Origin: Flavobacterium hydatis | GTDB lineage: Bacteria; Bacteroidota; Bacteroidia; Flavobacteriales; Flavobacteriaceae | NCBI RefSeq assembly: GCF_000737695.1 | Contig: NZ_JPRM01000002.1 | Span: forward strand, 110,370-174,369 | DNA: 64,000 bases | Direction of reading: 5' to 3' | Part shown: one piece after another, positions 44,756-53,644 of the stretch | Layout of the letters: each line of letters starts with the position of its first letter | Position numbering within the stretch: position 1 is the first letter of the stretch | Made by a program: the position numbers and the translations under genes | Notes under the pieces: model-generated | What the model saw: only the letters and a program-made list of their open reading frames with translations | Told to the model about the DNA's origin: nothing | Databases searched by the model: none

Positions 44756-44984
44756 AATAAAATAATTTTTTAAGGTTGGAAAAATATAATGGTTGAAACG
44801 CTGAAAAAATAAAGTTACAAAATTTAAATGATTGAGCTCTTTGTAAGATTATTTTTCTTTAGAACGAAAAACAATTCTCGTGCCAAATTTTATGATTTTA
44901 ACATATTCCGTATAAAGTTTTTTTTAGAATAAAAAGTAATCCTAATTAAAGATAGCTTTAAAAAAATGAGTGCTTTTGGATTGT

Positions 44985-45539
44985 TTAGTTTTTGTATAAA
45001 CTAAAGCTTATGTTTATTTCGTCTTTCACCTTTATGAGTCCCGCCATTTTTACTGGAGGTTTAAGGCCAAGGTCTGTAAAAGTTAAATTAATATTTCCTT
45101 CGATTTTATTACTTGTTTTGTTTAATAACACGAAATCTTTAAATTTTAAAGTTTTATTTGCTATTACAAATGTAAGGTCACATTTGTAATTTTTTGAAAA
45201 TGCTTTAATGTTAGAAAAAGTGACGAAGCTATTTGGGAATTCGTTAGATTTTACTGTTTTTAGTAAATCCTTGGTCATGATTTTATTTCCACAATCAAAG
45301 TTAGACATTGGGATTTCTACCGTTACACAGTTTCTTTTATTTAGATGTAAAAAAACCGTGTCTTTTTTAGAGAATAGATTGGCACAATTGTACTTGCCTA
45401 CAGTAGAGATTCCATCAATTTGTATTTCTATTTTATTGATTTTTAATATGCCTTCATCATTTGGAAAAGGAGGTTTAGCACTTCCCAAAAAAAAGAGAAG
45501 TGCTAAACCTAATATAGGTATTGTTATTGTGATTTTCAT
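44985..45539 (-). CDS. YceI-like protein, copy 2 of the pair
   Basis: A 184-residue exported protein (signal peptide IPILGLALLFFLGSA). It has the lipocalin-like YceI pattern: a first strand followed by the SNEFPNSFVTFSNI segment (SxxFPxxxF), then LTFVIANKTLKFKDFVLL and the end NINLTFTDLGLKPPVKMAGLIKVKDEINISF. YceI proteins bind isoprenoid or other lipids and quinone precursors in the periplasm. It lies 5 bases after the porin-like gene, whose other neighbour is also a YceI protein, so one operon of three is likely. It is more diverged than the copy at 46965. Confidence 0.75.
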   Translation of the reverse strand: MKITITIPILGLALLFFLGSAKPPFPNDEGILKINKIEIQIDGISTVGKYNCANLFSKKDTVFLHLNKRNCVTVEIPMSNFDCGNKIMTKDLLKTVKSNEFPNSFVTFSNIKAFSKNYKCDLTFVIANKTLKFKDFVLLNKTSNKIEGNINLTFTDLGLKPPVKMAGLIKVKDEINISFSLYKN

Positions 45540-45544
45540 CGCAT

Positions 45545-46957
45545 TTAGAATGTAATTACTGCTTCAAACATTATTCCTTCAAATTTTCCTCCAAAGAAAT
45601 CGTTAGGTATTGCTCCATTAAATTGAGAATAGTTTTTATAGTTTTGATTTACATAATCGATTTTTGCTAAGATGTTTTTTGTCATGAACCAACCAGCAGC
45701 GGCTTCAAATCTGTTTATCTGAATTGCTTCGGCATTAGCATTGGCAAGTTTTCCATCTACCAGGTTATATTTCCCACCTACATAAAATTTTTCTCCTTCT
45801 CCAAAACGGTATACTAAATCCCCAACATATTGATTTACTTTACGAGTAGCATCAGTTCCTTTATAATCACCACCAGAAGTAAACTCTAATGTTCCAAAAA
45901 ACTCAAGACCTTTATACTTTATAAATGGGTTTATCATGTATGATGTAGCCCAGTTTCCGTACCCAGGATTAAATCGACCAGTATCTTTGTTTGCCATAGG
46001 ATCAAAATTATCAGCTACAGTAGTTTTTTGACCAGCTATAGGCGATGGAATTGGAACTCCATTTGCATCAAGAACATCATAAGCAGAGTGAGTCATAACT
46101 CCATAAAAACGGCTACCAGCTCTGTCTGATGAGTATAAGTTACCACTAGAGTTTGAGGTATGGTACAATGACCCTGTAAGTCTGATTCTTAAATCCTGAT
46201 CAATTTGTTTGTCCCATCCTAATTTGGCAATGATAGACGGACTTACGGTTGTGTTTACATCTGGTTTTGTTGTAGTAGGAGCACCGGGTTTAATTTCTTC
46301 AACACTTTGGTTTAATTTTGAGTTTGTAACCCCAATCATACTTACAAATCCTGATCTATTATAGTATATTTCAGCCCCCATTTCGGTAATAAAAGCATCC
46401 ATAATATTATTACCAACAAAAGGGTTCATTAACGCATTTCCGTTGTCTGATCTTCTAAAGTGAGCATCACCATAATTGTTCTCCATTTGTCCAATCTTGA
46501 TGGTCGTATATTTCATTACGTCGGCCAAGAAATCTTTTTTTACAAAGTCTAACTTGTCTATTTGTAAGTAACCACCTTTTACCCAAGTTTCGTTGTGGTG
46601 TCTAGAAGCAAGATATACATCTAAGTTTACGCGAACCCCATCATATAATTGGGCTCCAATTGTAAAATTTGCATTTGGTAAATTAAAATTGTTTTGCAGA
46701 TTATTTAATCTGTAGTCTGGAGCAGTAGCCAGATTTTTTTGATCATTAAAAGAATTTAACCCTTGAAATTGTAAAGCAAAAGCAGCTCCCAAATCAATGC
46801 TGATTCCTTTGTAAGCAACCGTATCTTTTTTTACATCAAATTGATTAATCCCTTTTTGATTCCTGGGAATTTGGTTTTGGATATGACCAAAACTTACTTG
46901 TGCCGTCGCAGTGGTAATACTTAGTATCGTAATTGCTAAAATGTATATTGATTTCAT
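45545..46957 (-). CDS. Outer-membrane porin-like beta-barrel protein
   Basis: A 470-residue protein with a signal peptide (IYILAITILSITTATAQ). It is rich in alternating strands and turns: FTIGAQLYDGVRVNLDVYLASR, YLQIDKLDF, IKIGQMENNYGDAHFRRSDNGN, GLEFFGTLEFTSGG, FYVGGKYNLVDG, and ends in FEGIMFEAVITF with a terminal Phe, the classic outer-membrane signature. It resembles phosphate- or general porins of Bacteroidota. It is flanked on both sides by YceI-family genes with gaps of 5 and 7 bases, so it belongs to one transcript and may pass the lipid or quinone-related ligand across the outer membrane; this is inference. Confidence 0.78.
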   Translation of the reverse strand: MKSIYILAITILSITTATAQVSFGHIQNQIPRNQKGINQFDVKKDTVAYKGISIDLGAAFALQFQGLNSFNDQKNLATAPDYRLNNLQNNFNLPNANFTIGAQLYDGVRVNLDVYLASRHHNETWVKGGYLQIDKLDFVKKDFLADVMKYTTIKIGQMENNYGDAHFRRSDNGNALMNPFVGNNIMDAFITEMGAEIYYNRSGFVSMIGVTNSKLNQSVEEIKPGAPTTTKPDVNTTVSPSIIAKLGWDKQIDQDLRIRLTGSLYHTSNSSGNLYSSDRAGSRFYGVMTHSAYDVLDANGVPIPSPIAGQKTTVADNFDPMANKDTGRFNPGYGNWATSYMINPFIKYKGLEFFGTLEFTSGGDYKGTDATRKVNQYVGDLVYRFGEGEKFYVGGKYNLVDGKLANANAEAIQINRFEAAAGWFMTKNILAKIDYVNQNYKNYSQFNGAIPNDFFGGKFEGIMFEAVITF

Positions 46958-46964
46958 AGTCGTT

Positions 46965-47531
46965 TTAATTAAAGTTTAAATTGAATTTGATTGTTAAGTT
47001 TTCTCCAGTTTTAATTGTTCCTAATAATGCAGTTGGAGATTTCATTCCAAAATCTGTAAAAGTGATTTTGTTAGAGCCTTGTAGTGATACTGCATCTTTG
47101 GTAACTGTAGCTTTTACTTGTGTTTTTAATACTTTACTTACTCCGGCTATGGTATAAGTTCCTGTAAGTTCCCATGTCGTTTCGTTAACTTTTTCGGCAG
47201 ATTTTAAAACATATTTAATGTTTTTGAATTTGTCCGTTTTTAAAGTTTTGTATGCTACTTTATCCATACTTGTTTTTTCGCTCTTAATAGTCTCTGCAGG
47301 CAGAGTAATGTCTATGCTGTTGATGCTTATTAATTTCGAATCTGCAATTGTGAAATTTGCCGTTCCAGTTTTAGAATCTGATTTCATTTCCCAATCATGC
47401 ATTGTTGATGTTCCTGAAACCGAGAAATTAGTTTTCGCGTCTAGCGTATAATTTTTTTGAGCGTTTGAGGAAAATACTATTCCGAAGAGAAATACTGTTG
47501 AAAGAAATAATTTGAATTTTGGAGATTTCAT
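46965..47531 (-). CDS. YceI-family periplasmic protein, copy 1
   Basis: A 188-residue exported protein (signal peptide LFLSTVFLFGIVFSSNAQ). YceI features are strong: YTLDAKTNFSVSGTSTMHDWEM near the start, the core with IDITLPAETIKSEKTSMDKVAYKTLKTDKFKNIKYVL, then TWELTGTYTIAGVSKVLKTQV and KITFTDFGMKSPTALLGTIKTGENLTIKF. The fold is a lipid-binding barrel. It is the first gene of the YceI-porin-YceI unit, 7 bases before the porin gene. Confidence 0.88.
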   Translation of the reverse strand: MKSPKFKLFLSTVFLFGIVFSSNAQKNYTLDAKTNFSVSGTSTMHDWEMKSDSKTGTANFTIADSKLISINSIDITLPAETIKSEKTSMDKVAYKTLKTDKFKNIKYVLKSAEKVNETTWELTGTYTIAGVSKVLKTQVKATVTKDAVSLQGSNKITFTDFGMKSPTALLGTIKTGENLTIKFNLNFN

Positions 47532-47848
47532 TTTCTGTGTATTTAAAAGTTATTAATGAAGTTTGATTAGTAGCTTTTAAATTATGTTTATCAACAACTA
47601 ATCGTGGTATTTACTTAGGTCAAATCTAGCTTGTATATATATTGATTCGCATGACATAAATCATTGTTAAAATTTTATTAAAGCCCTATATATAGCTACA
47701 ACGATGTAGTAAAGTGAGTGTTTTTTTTAGTAAGAAAACAGGCGTTTTTTTATCGAGAAAAGTGCCTCTATTCCGGATTCTATTATTGCTTTGATATTAT
47801 ATTTTATGGTCGAATAAAAATCAGCAAATACTTTAGTAACTTTGCAGC
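47532..47848. other. 317-base divergent intergenic region
   Basis: It separates the YceI operon (minus) from rlmN (plus) and holds the rlmN -7 box at 47837-47844. A short frame at 47718-47993 runs into rlmN in another frame and is not credible. Confidence 0.5.
47837..47844 (+). promoter_or_regulatory. Putative -7 box (TAACTTTG) for rlmN
   Basis: TAACTTTG ends 5 bases before the first rlmN ATG (47849), so the transcript may be leaderless or start at the second ATG (47855). A -33 TTG is not obvious. Confidence 0.5.
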
Positions 47849-48901
47849 ATGCAAATGGAGAAAAAAGATATACGAGCCTTATCAAAAGAAGAATTGCGCA
47901 ATTTTTTTGTCGCTAACAACGATAAAGCTTTTCGCGGAAATCAAGTTTACGAATGGTTATGGAGCAAGGGAGCACATAGTTTTGATGATATGACAAATGT
48001 TGCTAAGGCAACACGCGCTATGCTCGAAGATAATTTTGTTATCAATCATATCAAGGTCGATACAATGCAACGCAGTAATGATGGTACAGTAAAGAACGCT
48101 GTACGATTGCATGACGGATTGGTTGTAGAGTCAGTTTTAATACCAACCGAAACAAGAACTACGGCTTGTGTTTCTAGCCAGGTAGGTTGTAGTTTAGATT
48201 GTAATTTTTGCGCAACAGCAAGATTAAAAAGAATGCGAAATCTAGAACCTGCTGAAATTTATGATCAGGTAATAGCTATAGATAAAGAAAGTCGTTTGTA
48301 TTATAATCATCCACTATCGAATATTGTTTTTATGGGTATGGGAGAACCGCTCATGAATTATAACAATGTTATGAAAGCGATTGATATGATTACCTCTACA
48401 GAAGGATTAGGAATGTCACCAAAGCGTATTATGGTATCGACATCTGGAATCCCTAAGATGATTAAAAAAATGGCCGATGATGATGTTAAATTCAAATTAG
48501 CAGTTTCATTACACTCGGCGATCGACGAAATTCGTTCTCGAATTATGCCTTTTAGTAAAAACTTCCCTTTGGCAGATTTACGAGAATCTTTAGAATATTG
48601 GTACAAAAAGACCAAATGCAAAGTTTCTTACGAGTATGTAGTTTGGAAAGGAATTAACGATGATAAAGCATCGGTTGATGCCTTGGTGAAGTTTTGTAAA
48701 TATGTGCCTTGTAAAGTAAACCTGATTGAGTATAACCCGATTGATGATGGAGAGTTTCAGCAAGCTTCAGAAGAATCTATTAATGCGTATATAAAAGCAC
48801 TCGAAAATATAGGAGTTGTTGTAAAAGTACGCCGAAGCAGAGGAAAAGACATAGATGCTGCTTGTGGACAATTGGCAAATAAAGAGGCAGAAGTGTCTTA
48901 A
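47849..48901 (+). CDS. rlmN: Dual-specificity rRNA/tRNA adenine-C2 methyltransferase RlmN
   Basis: A 350-residue radical-SAM enzyme. The cluster Cys are in SQVGCSLDCNFCATARLKRMRNL (C-x3-C-x2-C), and the second redox Cys in IDAACGQLANK near the C-terminus. Conserved segments GMGEPLMNYNNV and HSAIDEIRSRIMP complete the fold. It methylates C2 of A2503 in 23S rRNA and A37 of some tRNAs. The first ATG gives MQMEKKD; the second (47855) would give MEKKDIRALSKEELRN and is as likely, given the promoter box so close to the first. Confidence 0.95.
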   Translation: MQMEKKDIRALSKEELRNFFVANNDKAFRGNQVYEWLWSKGAHSFDDMTNVAKATRAMLEDNFVINHIKVDTMQRSNDGTVKNAVRLHDGLVVESVLIPTETRTTACVSSQVGCSLDCNFCATARLKRMRNLEPAEIYDQVIAIDKESRLYYNHPLSNIVFMGMGEPLMNYNNVMKAIDMITSTEGLGMSPKRIMVSTSGIPKMIKKMADDDVKFKLAVSLHSAIDEIRSRIMPFSKNFPLADLRESLEYWYKKTKCKVSYEYVVWKGINDDKASVDALVKFCKYVPCKVNLIEYNPIDDGEFQQASEESINAYIKALENIGVVVKVRRSRGKDIDAACGQLANKEAEVS

Positions 48902-48989
48902 AAATAAATAAAAGGTTATTCTAACTTTAAAATAATAGCATTAAGGTTTCAAAAAATAATTTATATATGGAATTCAATTTTCAAAGTAG

Positions 48990-48997
48990 TATATTTG
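48990..48997 (+). promoter_or_regulatory. Putative -7 box (TATATTTG) for the polyprenyl synthase gene
   Basis: TATATTTG lies 9 bases before the ATG at 49006, implying a leaderless or nearly leaderless transcript. Confidence 0.5.
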
Positions 48998-49005
48998 GAA
49001 TCTAA

Positions 49006-49983
49006 ATGAATATTACTTCTCAAATAAAACAGCCCATTTTTAACGAAATGGAACTTTTTGAAAAAAAGTTCCATGAATCGATGACTTCCAAGGTAGCTTT
49101 ACTTAACAGAATTACCTATTACATCGTAAATCGTAAAGGAAAACAAATGCGACCTATGTTTGTTTTCTTGACGGCTAAAATGGTTTCAGAGGGAATTGTA
49201 AACGAACGTACTTATCGTGGAGCTTCGGTTATCGAGCTAATTCATACCGCAACTTTAGTTCATGATGATGTTGTAGATGATAGTAACCGCCGTCGTGGTT
49301 TTTTCTCTATCAATGCACTTTGGAAAAATAAAATAGCCGTTTTAGTTGGAGATTATTTACTATCAAAAGGATTGTTACTATCTATAGATAATGGCGATTT
49401 TGATTTACTTAAAATAATTTCTGTCGCTGTACGCGAAATGAGCGAAGGCGAATTACTTCAGATAGAAAAAGCAAGAAGATTAGATATTACCGAGGATGTT
49501 TATTATGAAATTATCCGAAAAAAGACAGCTACTCTTATTGCTGCTTGTTGTGCACTTGGCGCAAAATCGGTTATAGAAGATGATGTTCAGGTAGAAAACA
49601 TGCGTAAATTTGGAGAGCTAATAGGAATGGCTTTTCAGATCAAGGACGATTTATTCGATTATAGCGAAGAAGCTATTGGTAAACCTACCGGAATAGATAT
49701 TAAAGAGCAAAAAATGACTTTGCCCTTAATTCATGTTTTAAACAATTGTACTTCTAAAGAAAAAAGCTGGCTTATAAATTCTATCAAAAACCATAACAAA
49801 GACAAAAAGCGAGTAAAAGAAGTTATTGCTTTTGTGAAAAATAATAATGGTTTGGCTTACGCCGAAAATAAAATGATCGAGTTTCAGCAAGAAGCACTCT
49901 CACTACTCAACAATTATTCAGATTCAGAATTCAAAGCAGCCTTGACTTTGATGGTGAACTACGTTATCGAAAGAAAAAAATAA
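49006..49983 (+). CDS. Polyprenyl diphosphate synthase (octaprenyl type)
   Basis: A 325-residue all-helical trans-prenyltransferase. The first Asp-rich motif is TATLVHDDVVDDSNRRRG, with the preceding K-x2-RP as GKQMRPMFV, and the second is FQIKDDLFDYSEEAIGKPTGIDIKEQK, matching the D-D-x-x-D pattern. It extends farnesyl or geranylgeranyl diphosphate with isopentenyl units to make the side chain of menaquinone or related quinones. Chain length is not fixed by what can be read; a heptaprenyl or octaprenyl product is usual. It converges on the hypothetical gene at 50025 without a visible terminator. Confidence 0.92.
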   Translation: MNITSQIKQPIFNEMELFEKKFHESMTSKVALLNRITYYIVNRKGKQMRPMFVFLTAKMVSEGIVNERTYRGASVIELIHTATLVHDDVVDDSNRRRGFFSINALWKNKIAVLVGDYLLSKGLLLSIDNGDFDLLKIISVAVREMSEGELLQIEKARRLDITEDVYYEIIRKKTATLIAACCALGAKSVIEDDVQVENMRKFGELIGMAFQIKDDLFDYSEEAIGKPTGIDIKEQKMTLPLIHVLNNCTSKEKSWLINSIKNHNKDKKRVKEVIAFVKNNNGLAYAENKMIEFQQEALSLLNNYSDSEFKAALTLMVNYVIERKK

Positions 49984-50024
49984 ACTATTTCTATATAAAC
50001 GATAAATTATTTACTTGAATTTTC

Positions 50025-50759
50025 TCAGGAAAAATATTCAAGTATATAAACAATATCCTTTGTTGGATCTACTAATGACAATACACAGCCGCCTCCTATA
50101 ATGGACATAAATCGGTATCTTTCTGTTCCAGAAACAAACATTTCTTTCTTTATTTCGTAGTCATGATTTAAATTATAATTCAGATTGATAAAAAAATCTT
50201 CGAGAATTGATGAAGCATCTGCTTCTTCTAAAAGGAATGGGTCTGTATTTTTGCTATAATTTTCAGTTATGACAGAGATATGTTTGTGGATACCATATTT
50301 TTCATAATAGTATTTTGTGAAATTGTAACTATAAAGAGCCTCAGCATAATATGCTGCATTTGAAAAAAAATCAGATTTTACGATATTTTTTAATTCAGGA
50401 GATTTTTTTTCTAAATATTTTTCGAAAGTCGTTTTTTCTTTTAAATATGAATCTCTATTTTGAATAAAATCTTCTTGTAAGAAATTAGATAATTCAGGTA
50501 TTTTGTCATATTCTTCAAAAACAGATAAGTCTCCTAAAAATTCGTATAGGCCATTATTATATTTAAACCCAAAAAAATTATTTTCAGAATATTTATGTTG
50601 TTCTTTACAATAGAGTCCATCTGTTGCAACTAAATGAATATTATATGCTTTGTTTGCAATTGAAGTTTTTACAGTTAAAAGTGGTCTAAAATAAAAGCCT
50701 AATGTTTTATCCTTGAATACTTTTTCAATACTAGGATAGAGTTCAATATGTTTTTCCAT
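50025..50759 (-). CDS. Hypothetical protein, 244 residues
   Basis: I do not recognise this protein. It has no signal peptide and no membrane segment, is rich in Tyr, Phe and Asn (for example YYAEALYSYNFTKYYYEKYG) and looks cytosolic. The end SIIGGGCVLSLVDPTKDIVYILEYFS has a regular strand pattern. The AT-rich codon use matches its neighbours, so a foreign origin is not evident. Its relation to immunity or SUKH-type proteins was considered but not supported by any clear motif. Confidence 0.65.
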   Translation of the reverse strand: MEKHIELYPSIEKVFKDKTLGFYFRPLLTVKTSIANKAYNIHLVATDGLYCKEQHKYSENNFFGFKYNNGLYEFLGDLSVFEEYDKIPELSNFLQEDFIQNRDSYLKEKTTFEKYLEKKSPELKNIVKSDFFSNAAYYAEALYSYNFTKYYYEKYGIHKHISVITENYSKNTDPFLLEEADASSILEDFFINLNYNLNHDYEIKKEMFVSGTERYRFMSIIGGGCVLSLVDPTKDIVYILEYFS

Positions 50760-51083
50760 TGCAATGTTTTGTTATAATCTGTTTACTAAATTTTCGCTGT
50801 CGATGTGAAGCGTATACAAACGGATTATTCAAAATTATTATATTGAGAAAAAAAATCCAAATGTAAGATCAGTTTTAATTGAGATTTGTTCTTTTATTTG
50901 GCTCTTTAAGTTTGTGGTGTAAAGTGAATAAAAAAAATATTTTTTTATTCCCATGCAACCTTTTTAAATCTTAAAGCGTCTATGCTAATAGAAGTCTGTT
51001 TGATTTTAAACTGACGATTAATAATAGTAGTATTTGAGTTAATTTTTACCGAATCAATTTTTTGAAATTTTCTATTACGTTTT
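50760..51083. other. 324-base divergent intergenic region
   Basis: This holds the promoters for the hypothetical gene (minus) and the ECF sigma gene (plus). No TAnnTTTG box is clear for the sigma gene, and no hairpin or repeat was seen. Confidence 0.4.
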
Positions 51084-51644
51084 ATGAAAGTAATCTATTT
51101 ACATCAAGAAGAAACTGAAATCATTCAGTTGGCTATCGATAATAATCGACAGGCGCAGCAGCAGATATACAGTAAGTTTTCTTCGAAAATGTTAAGTGTT
51201 TGCCGACAGTATATTAAGGACATTCAACAAGCAGAAGATGTAATGATAACATCGTTTATGAAAGTCTTTGTAAACCTTAATAGATTTGAAAATAAAGGAA
51301 GTTTTGAAGGATGGATTCGAAGGATAATGGTAAACGAATGCATCTCATACCTCCGGGTTCATAAAAAGGTAAAGTTTATTGAAGATGAGAATTATACCGA
51401 AGAGAGTTTTAATGGAATCGAAAGCCAATTATCAACAGATCAAATTCAGTTTTTAATAGATAGCTTACCAGATGGTTATAAGATGGTTTTTAACCTTTAT
51501 GCAATCGAGGGATATAAGCACAATGAAATTGCAACAATGTTGGGGATTAATGAAGGAACATCAAAATCGCAATTATCACATGCTCGCAAAATGTTGCAAA
51601 AGCAAATTACTACATTAAAAAAACAAGAAAATGGAACCGAATAA
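51084..51644 (+). CDS. ECF-type RNA polymerase sigma factor
   Basis: A 186-residue sigma-70 family protein with only regions 2 and 4. Region 2 has LSVCRQYIKDIQQAEDVMITSFMKVFVNLNRFENKGSFEGWIRRIMVNECISYLR, with the D-A/Q-E-D-V and F-x-x-W-I-x-R-I marks, and region 4 has LPDGYKMVFNLYAIEGYKHNEIATMLGINEGTSKSQLSHARKML. It directs polymerase to a small set of promoters and is usually held by an anti-sigma factor. The next gene overlaps by 14 bases and encodes a membrane protein that is a likely anti-sigma, although it lacks a recognisable anti-sigma domain. Confidence 0.93.
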   Translation: MKVIYLHQEETEIIQLAIDNNRQAQQQIYSKFSSKMLSVCRQYIKDIQQAEDVMITSFMKVFVNLNRFENKGSFEGWIRRIMVNECISYLRVHKKVKFIEDENYTEESFNGIESQLSTDQIQFLIDSLPDGYKMVFNLYAIEGYKHNEIATMLGINEGTSKSQLSHARKMLQKQITTLKKQENGTE

Positions 51645-52359
51645 ATTTGAAAAAGAGTTTCGTGAAAAACTAAATGAAAGAGAAATCAATCCTAGCAATG
51701 ATGCTTGGGATAGATTAGATGCAATGCTAAATGTTGCCGAAGAGACTAAGCCAAAAAGAAAATATACCTGGATGTATGTTGCGGCAGGTTTCGTAGGATT
51801 TTTGCTGATAAGCACGATTTATTTTAGTCAAAGAGAAACACCAATTAATAACCTGAATGACACTGTAGTTGTTAAAGAAGAACAAGCAAAAGATACAGTT
51901 GTTAAACCAAATAAGGTAGAAGATAAGATAATCTTAAAATCTTTAAGTACAGATGCAGTTGTAATAAAGGATGCAAAGAAAAATACTGAAGAGAGAAACG
52001 AAAAAATAAATCAAAATAAAATAAATCAAAATCAAGTAGCGGAGCGTTCAATCATCAAAGAAGCCAATAACGAGAATTGGAAAAATAATCAAAACACAGA
52101 AACAAAAAATAATCAAACAGTAATTGCAGACAATTCAAAAAGTGCAACGGTGGATCAATTATTGACTTCGGCAGAAAAAACTTTAGTAATAGGAAAGCCT
52201 GATCAGCAAAAAGCTAAAGTTAAAATAAATGCAAACGATTTACTTTCTCAAGTCGATGGAGAGTTAGAACTTTCATTTAGAGAAAAAGTAATCAATAAAG
52301 TCAATAAAAATTACCAAACCGTAAAAGTTGCTTTGGCAAACCGGAATGCCGAAGAATAG
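51631..52359 (+). CDS. Putative anti-sigma-like single-span membrane protein
   Basis: A 242-residue protein. The first 50 residues are charged (EKEFREKLNEREINPSNDAWDRLDAML), the arrangement seen in short cytoplasmic anti-sigma parts, followed by one membrane helix (YTWMYVAAGFVGFLLISTIYF) near residues 50-72 and a long Asn-, Lys- and Glu-rich outside region. Its start is 14 bases inside the sigma factor gene, so translation is coupled, and the W-D-R/K-L motif near residue 25 is common in Bacteroidota proteins that sit beside ECF sigma genes. No zinc-binding HxxxCxxC is seen. The call is based on order and topology. Confidence 0.6.
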   Translation: MEPNKFEKEFREKLNEREINPSNDAWDRLDAMLNVAEETKPKRKYTWMYVAAGFVGFLLISTIYFSQRETPINNLNDTVVVKEEQAKDTVVKPNKVEDKIILKSLSTDAVVIKDAKKNTEERNEKINQNKINQNQVAERSIIKEANNENWKNNQNTETKNNQTVIADNSKSATVDQLLTSAEKTLVIGKPDQQKAKVKINANDLLSQVDGELELSFREKVINKVNKNYQTVKVALANRNAEE

Positions 52360-52474
52360 CTATTGCAAAAAAAAAGCTTAGACAATGTTTCCCTGAACAG
52401 CGGAGTCTAATGGTCTTAGTCTGACACAGAAATTATCAATCAAATCATCAATCAATTTTTTTAAAAAAATCATC

Positions 52475-53515
52475 ATGAGAAATTTTACCATTTATTTAGT
52501 CCTCATCCTATTTTTATTTGTTAGTAAAATGATAGGACAGGAAACATTTGAATCCAGAGCAAAAGCTATTGGAGACAAAATCGAAAAAATAACCAGAGAA
52601 GAAAAAAATGCTCTAAAAGAAGAAGTAGAAATTGTGAATGTTCAACTTTCTGAGGGGAAAATAACCAGAGAAGAAGCCGATAAAAAGAAAAAACAATTGG
52701 CAGAAGCTAGAGCAATTATAATAGAAGAAAAAATTACAGTTGCACAAAATGAATTAAATGATTTAGTACAGCAAAAAGTAGATGGAAAGATAAAAGAAAG
52801 TGATTCTGTAAAAAAATATACGCTTAGGATTGACTGCATAAGATGTGGAAAAGGAAAAGATTCTATTTACAGAGAAAAAAGAACTACTTCGCAATTTGTA
52901 TTTGCAGGAGGAATAAATAACTTAGTAACCGATGGAAGATTAAAAAATTCGGATTATGAATTTATGGGGTCGCATTTTTACGAATGGGGATTTACATTTA
53001 ACTCTAGAATTTTAAAAAATCATAATTTGCTTCACGCTAAATACGGATTGTCGTTAATGTATAATAACATCCGACCTACAGAGAATCGTAATTTTGTTGT
53101 AGACGGCGATAAGACCGTTTTGGAAGTTAATCCTGTAAATCTGGATGAATCTCGTTTTAGAAATGTTTATTTAGTTTTGCCAGCCCATTTAGAGTTTGAT
53201 TTTTCGGGAAGTAAACACGATAGTAACGGAAAGACTTATTTTAGAACTCATAGAAGTTTTCGTTTCGGGTTAGGAGGATATGCAGGAATCAATGTTAAGT
53301 CCAAACAAATCCTGAAATATGATCAAGGTGATATAAAAGAAAAAGTAGTGTCTAAAGGCGATTATAATGTAAATAATTTCATTTACGGATTAAGTGGTTA
53401 TATGGGATACAGAGATATAAGTTTGTATGTAAAATATGATCTTAACCCTTTATTTGCTGATAATGACATAAAACAAAACAATGTTTCATTAGGATTACGT
53501 TTAGATTTAAATTAA
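52475..53515 (+). CDS. Exported coiled-coil plus beta-barrel protein
   Basis: A 346-residue protein with a signal peptide (FTIYLVLILFLFVSKMIGQ). Residues 25-110 form a helical coiled coil (KIEKITREEKNALKEEVEIVN, GKITREEADKKKKQLAEARAI), then a short Cys pair (DCIRCGKG) and a beta-rich domain with barrel-like strands (SQFVFAGGINNLVTDG, FYEWGFTFNSRILKNHN, FRFGLGGYAGINVKSKQ, VSLGLRLDLN) ending in an outer-membrane-type C-terminus. It follows the sigma/anti-sigma pair on the same strand by 115 bases and may be their regulated envelope target or partner. Confidence 0.65.
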   Translation: MRNFTIYLVLILFLFVSKMIGQETFESRAKAIGDKIEKITREEKNALKEEVEIVNVQLSEGKITREEADKKKKQLAEARAIIIEEKITVAQNELNDLVQQKVDGKIKESDSVKKYTLRIDCIRCGKGKDSIYREKRTTSQFVFAGGINNLVTDGRLKNSDYEFMGSHFYEWGFTFNSRILKNHNLLHAKYGLSLMYNNIRPTENRNFVVDGDKTVLEVNPVNLDESRFRNVYLVLPAHLEFDFSGSKHDSNGKTYFRTHRSFRFGLGGYAGINVKSKQILKYDQGDIKEKVVSKGDYNVNNFIYGLSGYMGYRDISLYVKYDLNPLFADNDIKQNNVSLGLRLDLN

Positions 53516-53542
53516 AAAAGTTAAGTTAGTTTTATAGTAATG

Positions 53543-53569
53543 AAGCACTTCGGGAGAAGTGCTTTTTTT
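53543..53569 (+). terminator. Terminator after the barrel gene
   Basis: GAAGCACTTC and GAAGTGCTT pair around a short GGA loop, then a T7 run. Confidence 0.8.
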
Positions 53570-53605
53570 GTTTCATATAATTCAGAATATCAAGTTTGAT
53601 TTGTG

Positions 53606-53613
53606 TAATTTTG
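53606..53613 (+). promoter_or_regulatory. Putative -7 box (TAATTTTG) for dnaG
   Basis: TAATTTTG fits TAnnTTTG and lies 31 bases before the TTG start of dnaG. A -33 element is unclear. Confidence 0.45.
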
Positions 53614-53644
53614 CAAGCTTCAAACTTTAAAAAAATAATACGTT

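Noticed and set aside
47718..47993. 91-codon frame overlapping the start of rlmN
   Set aside because: It overlaps the well-supported rlmN frame and its translation is not protein-like.
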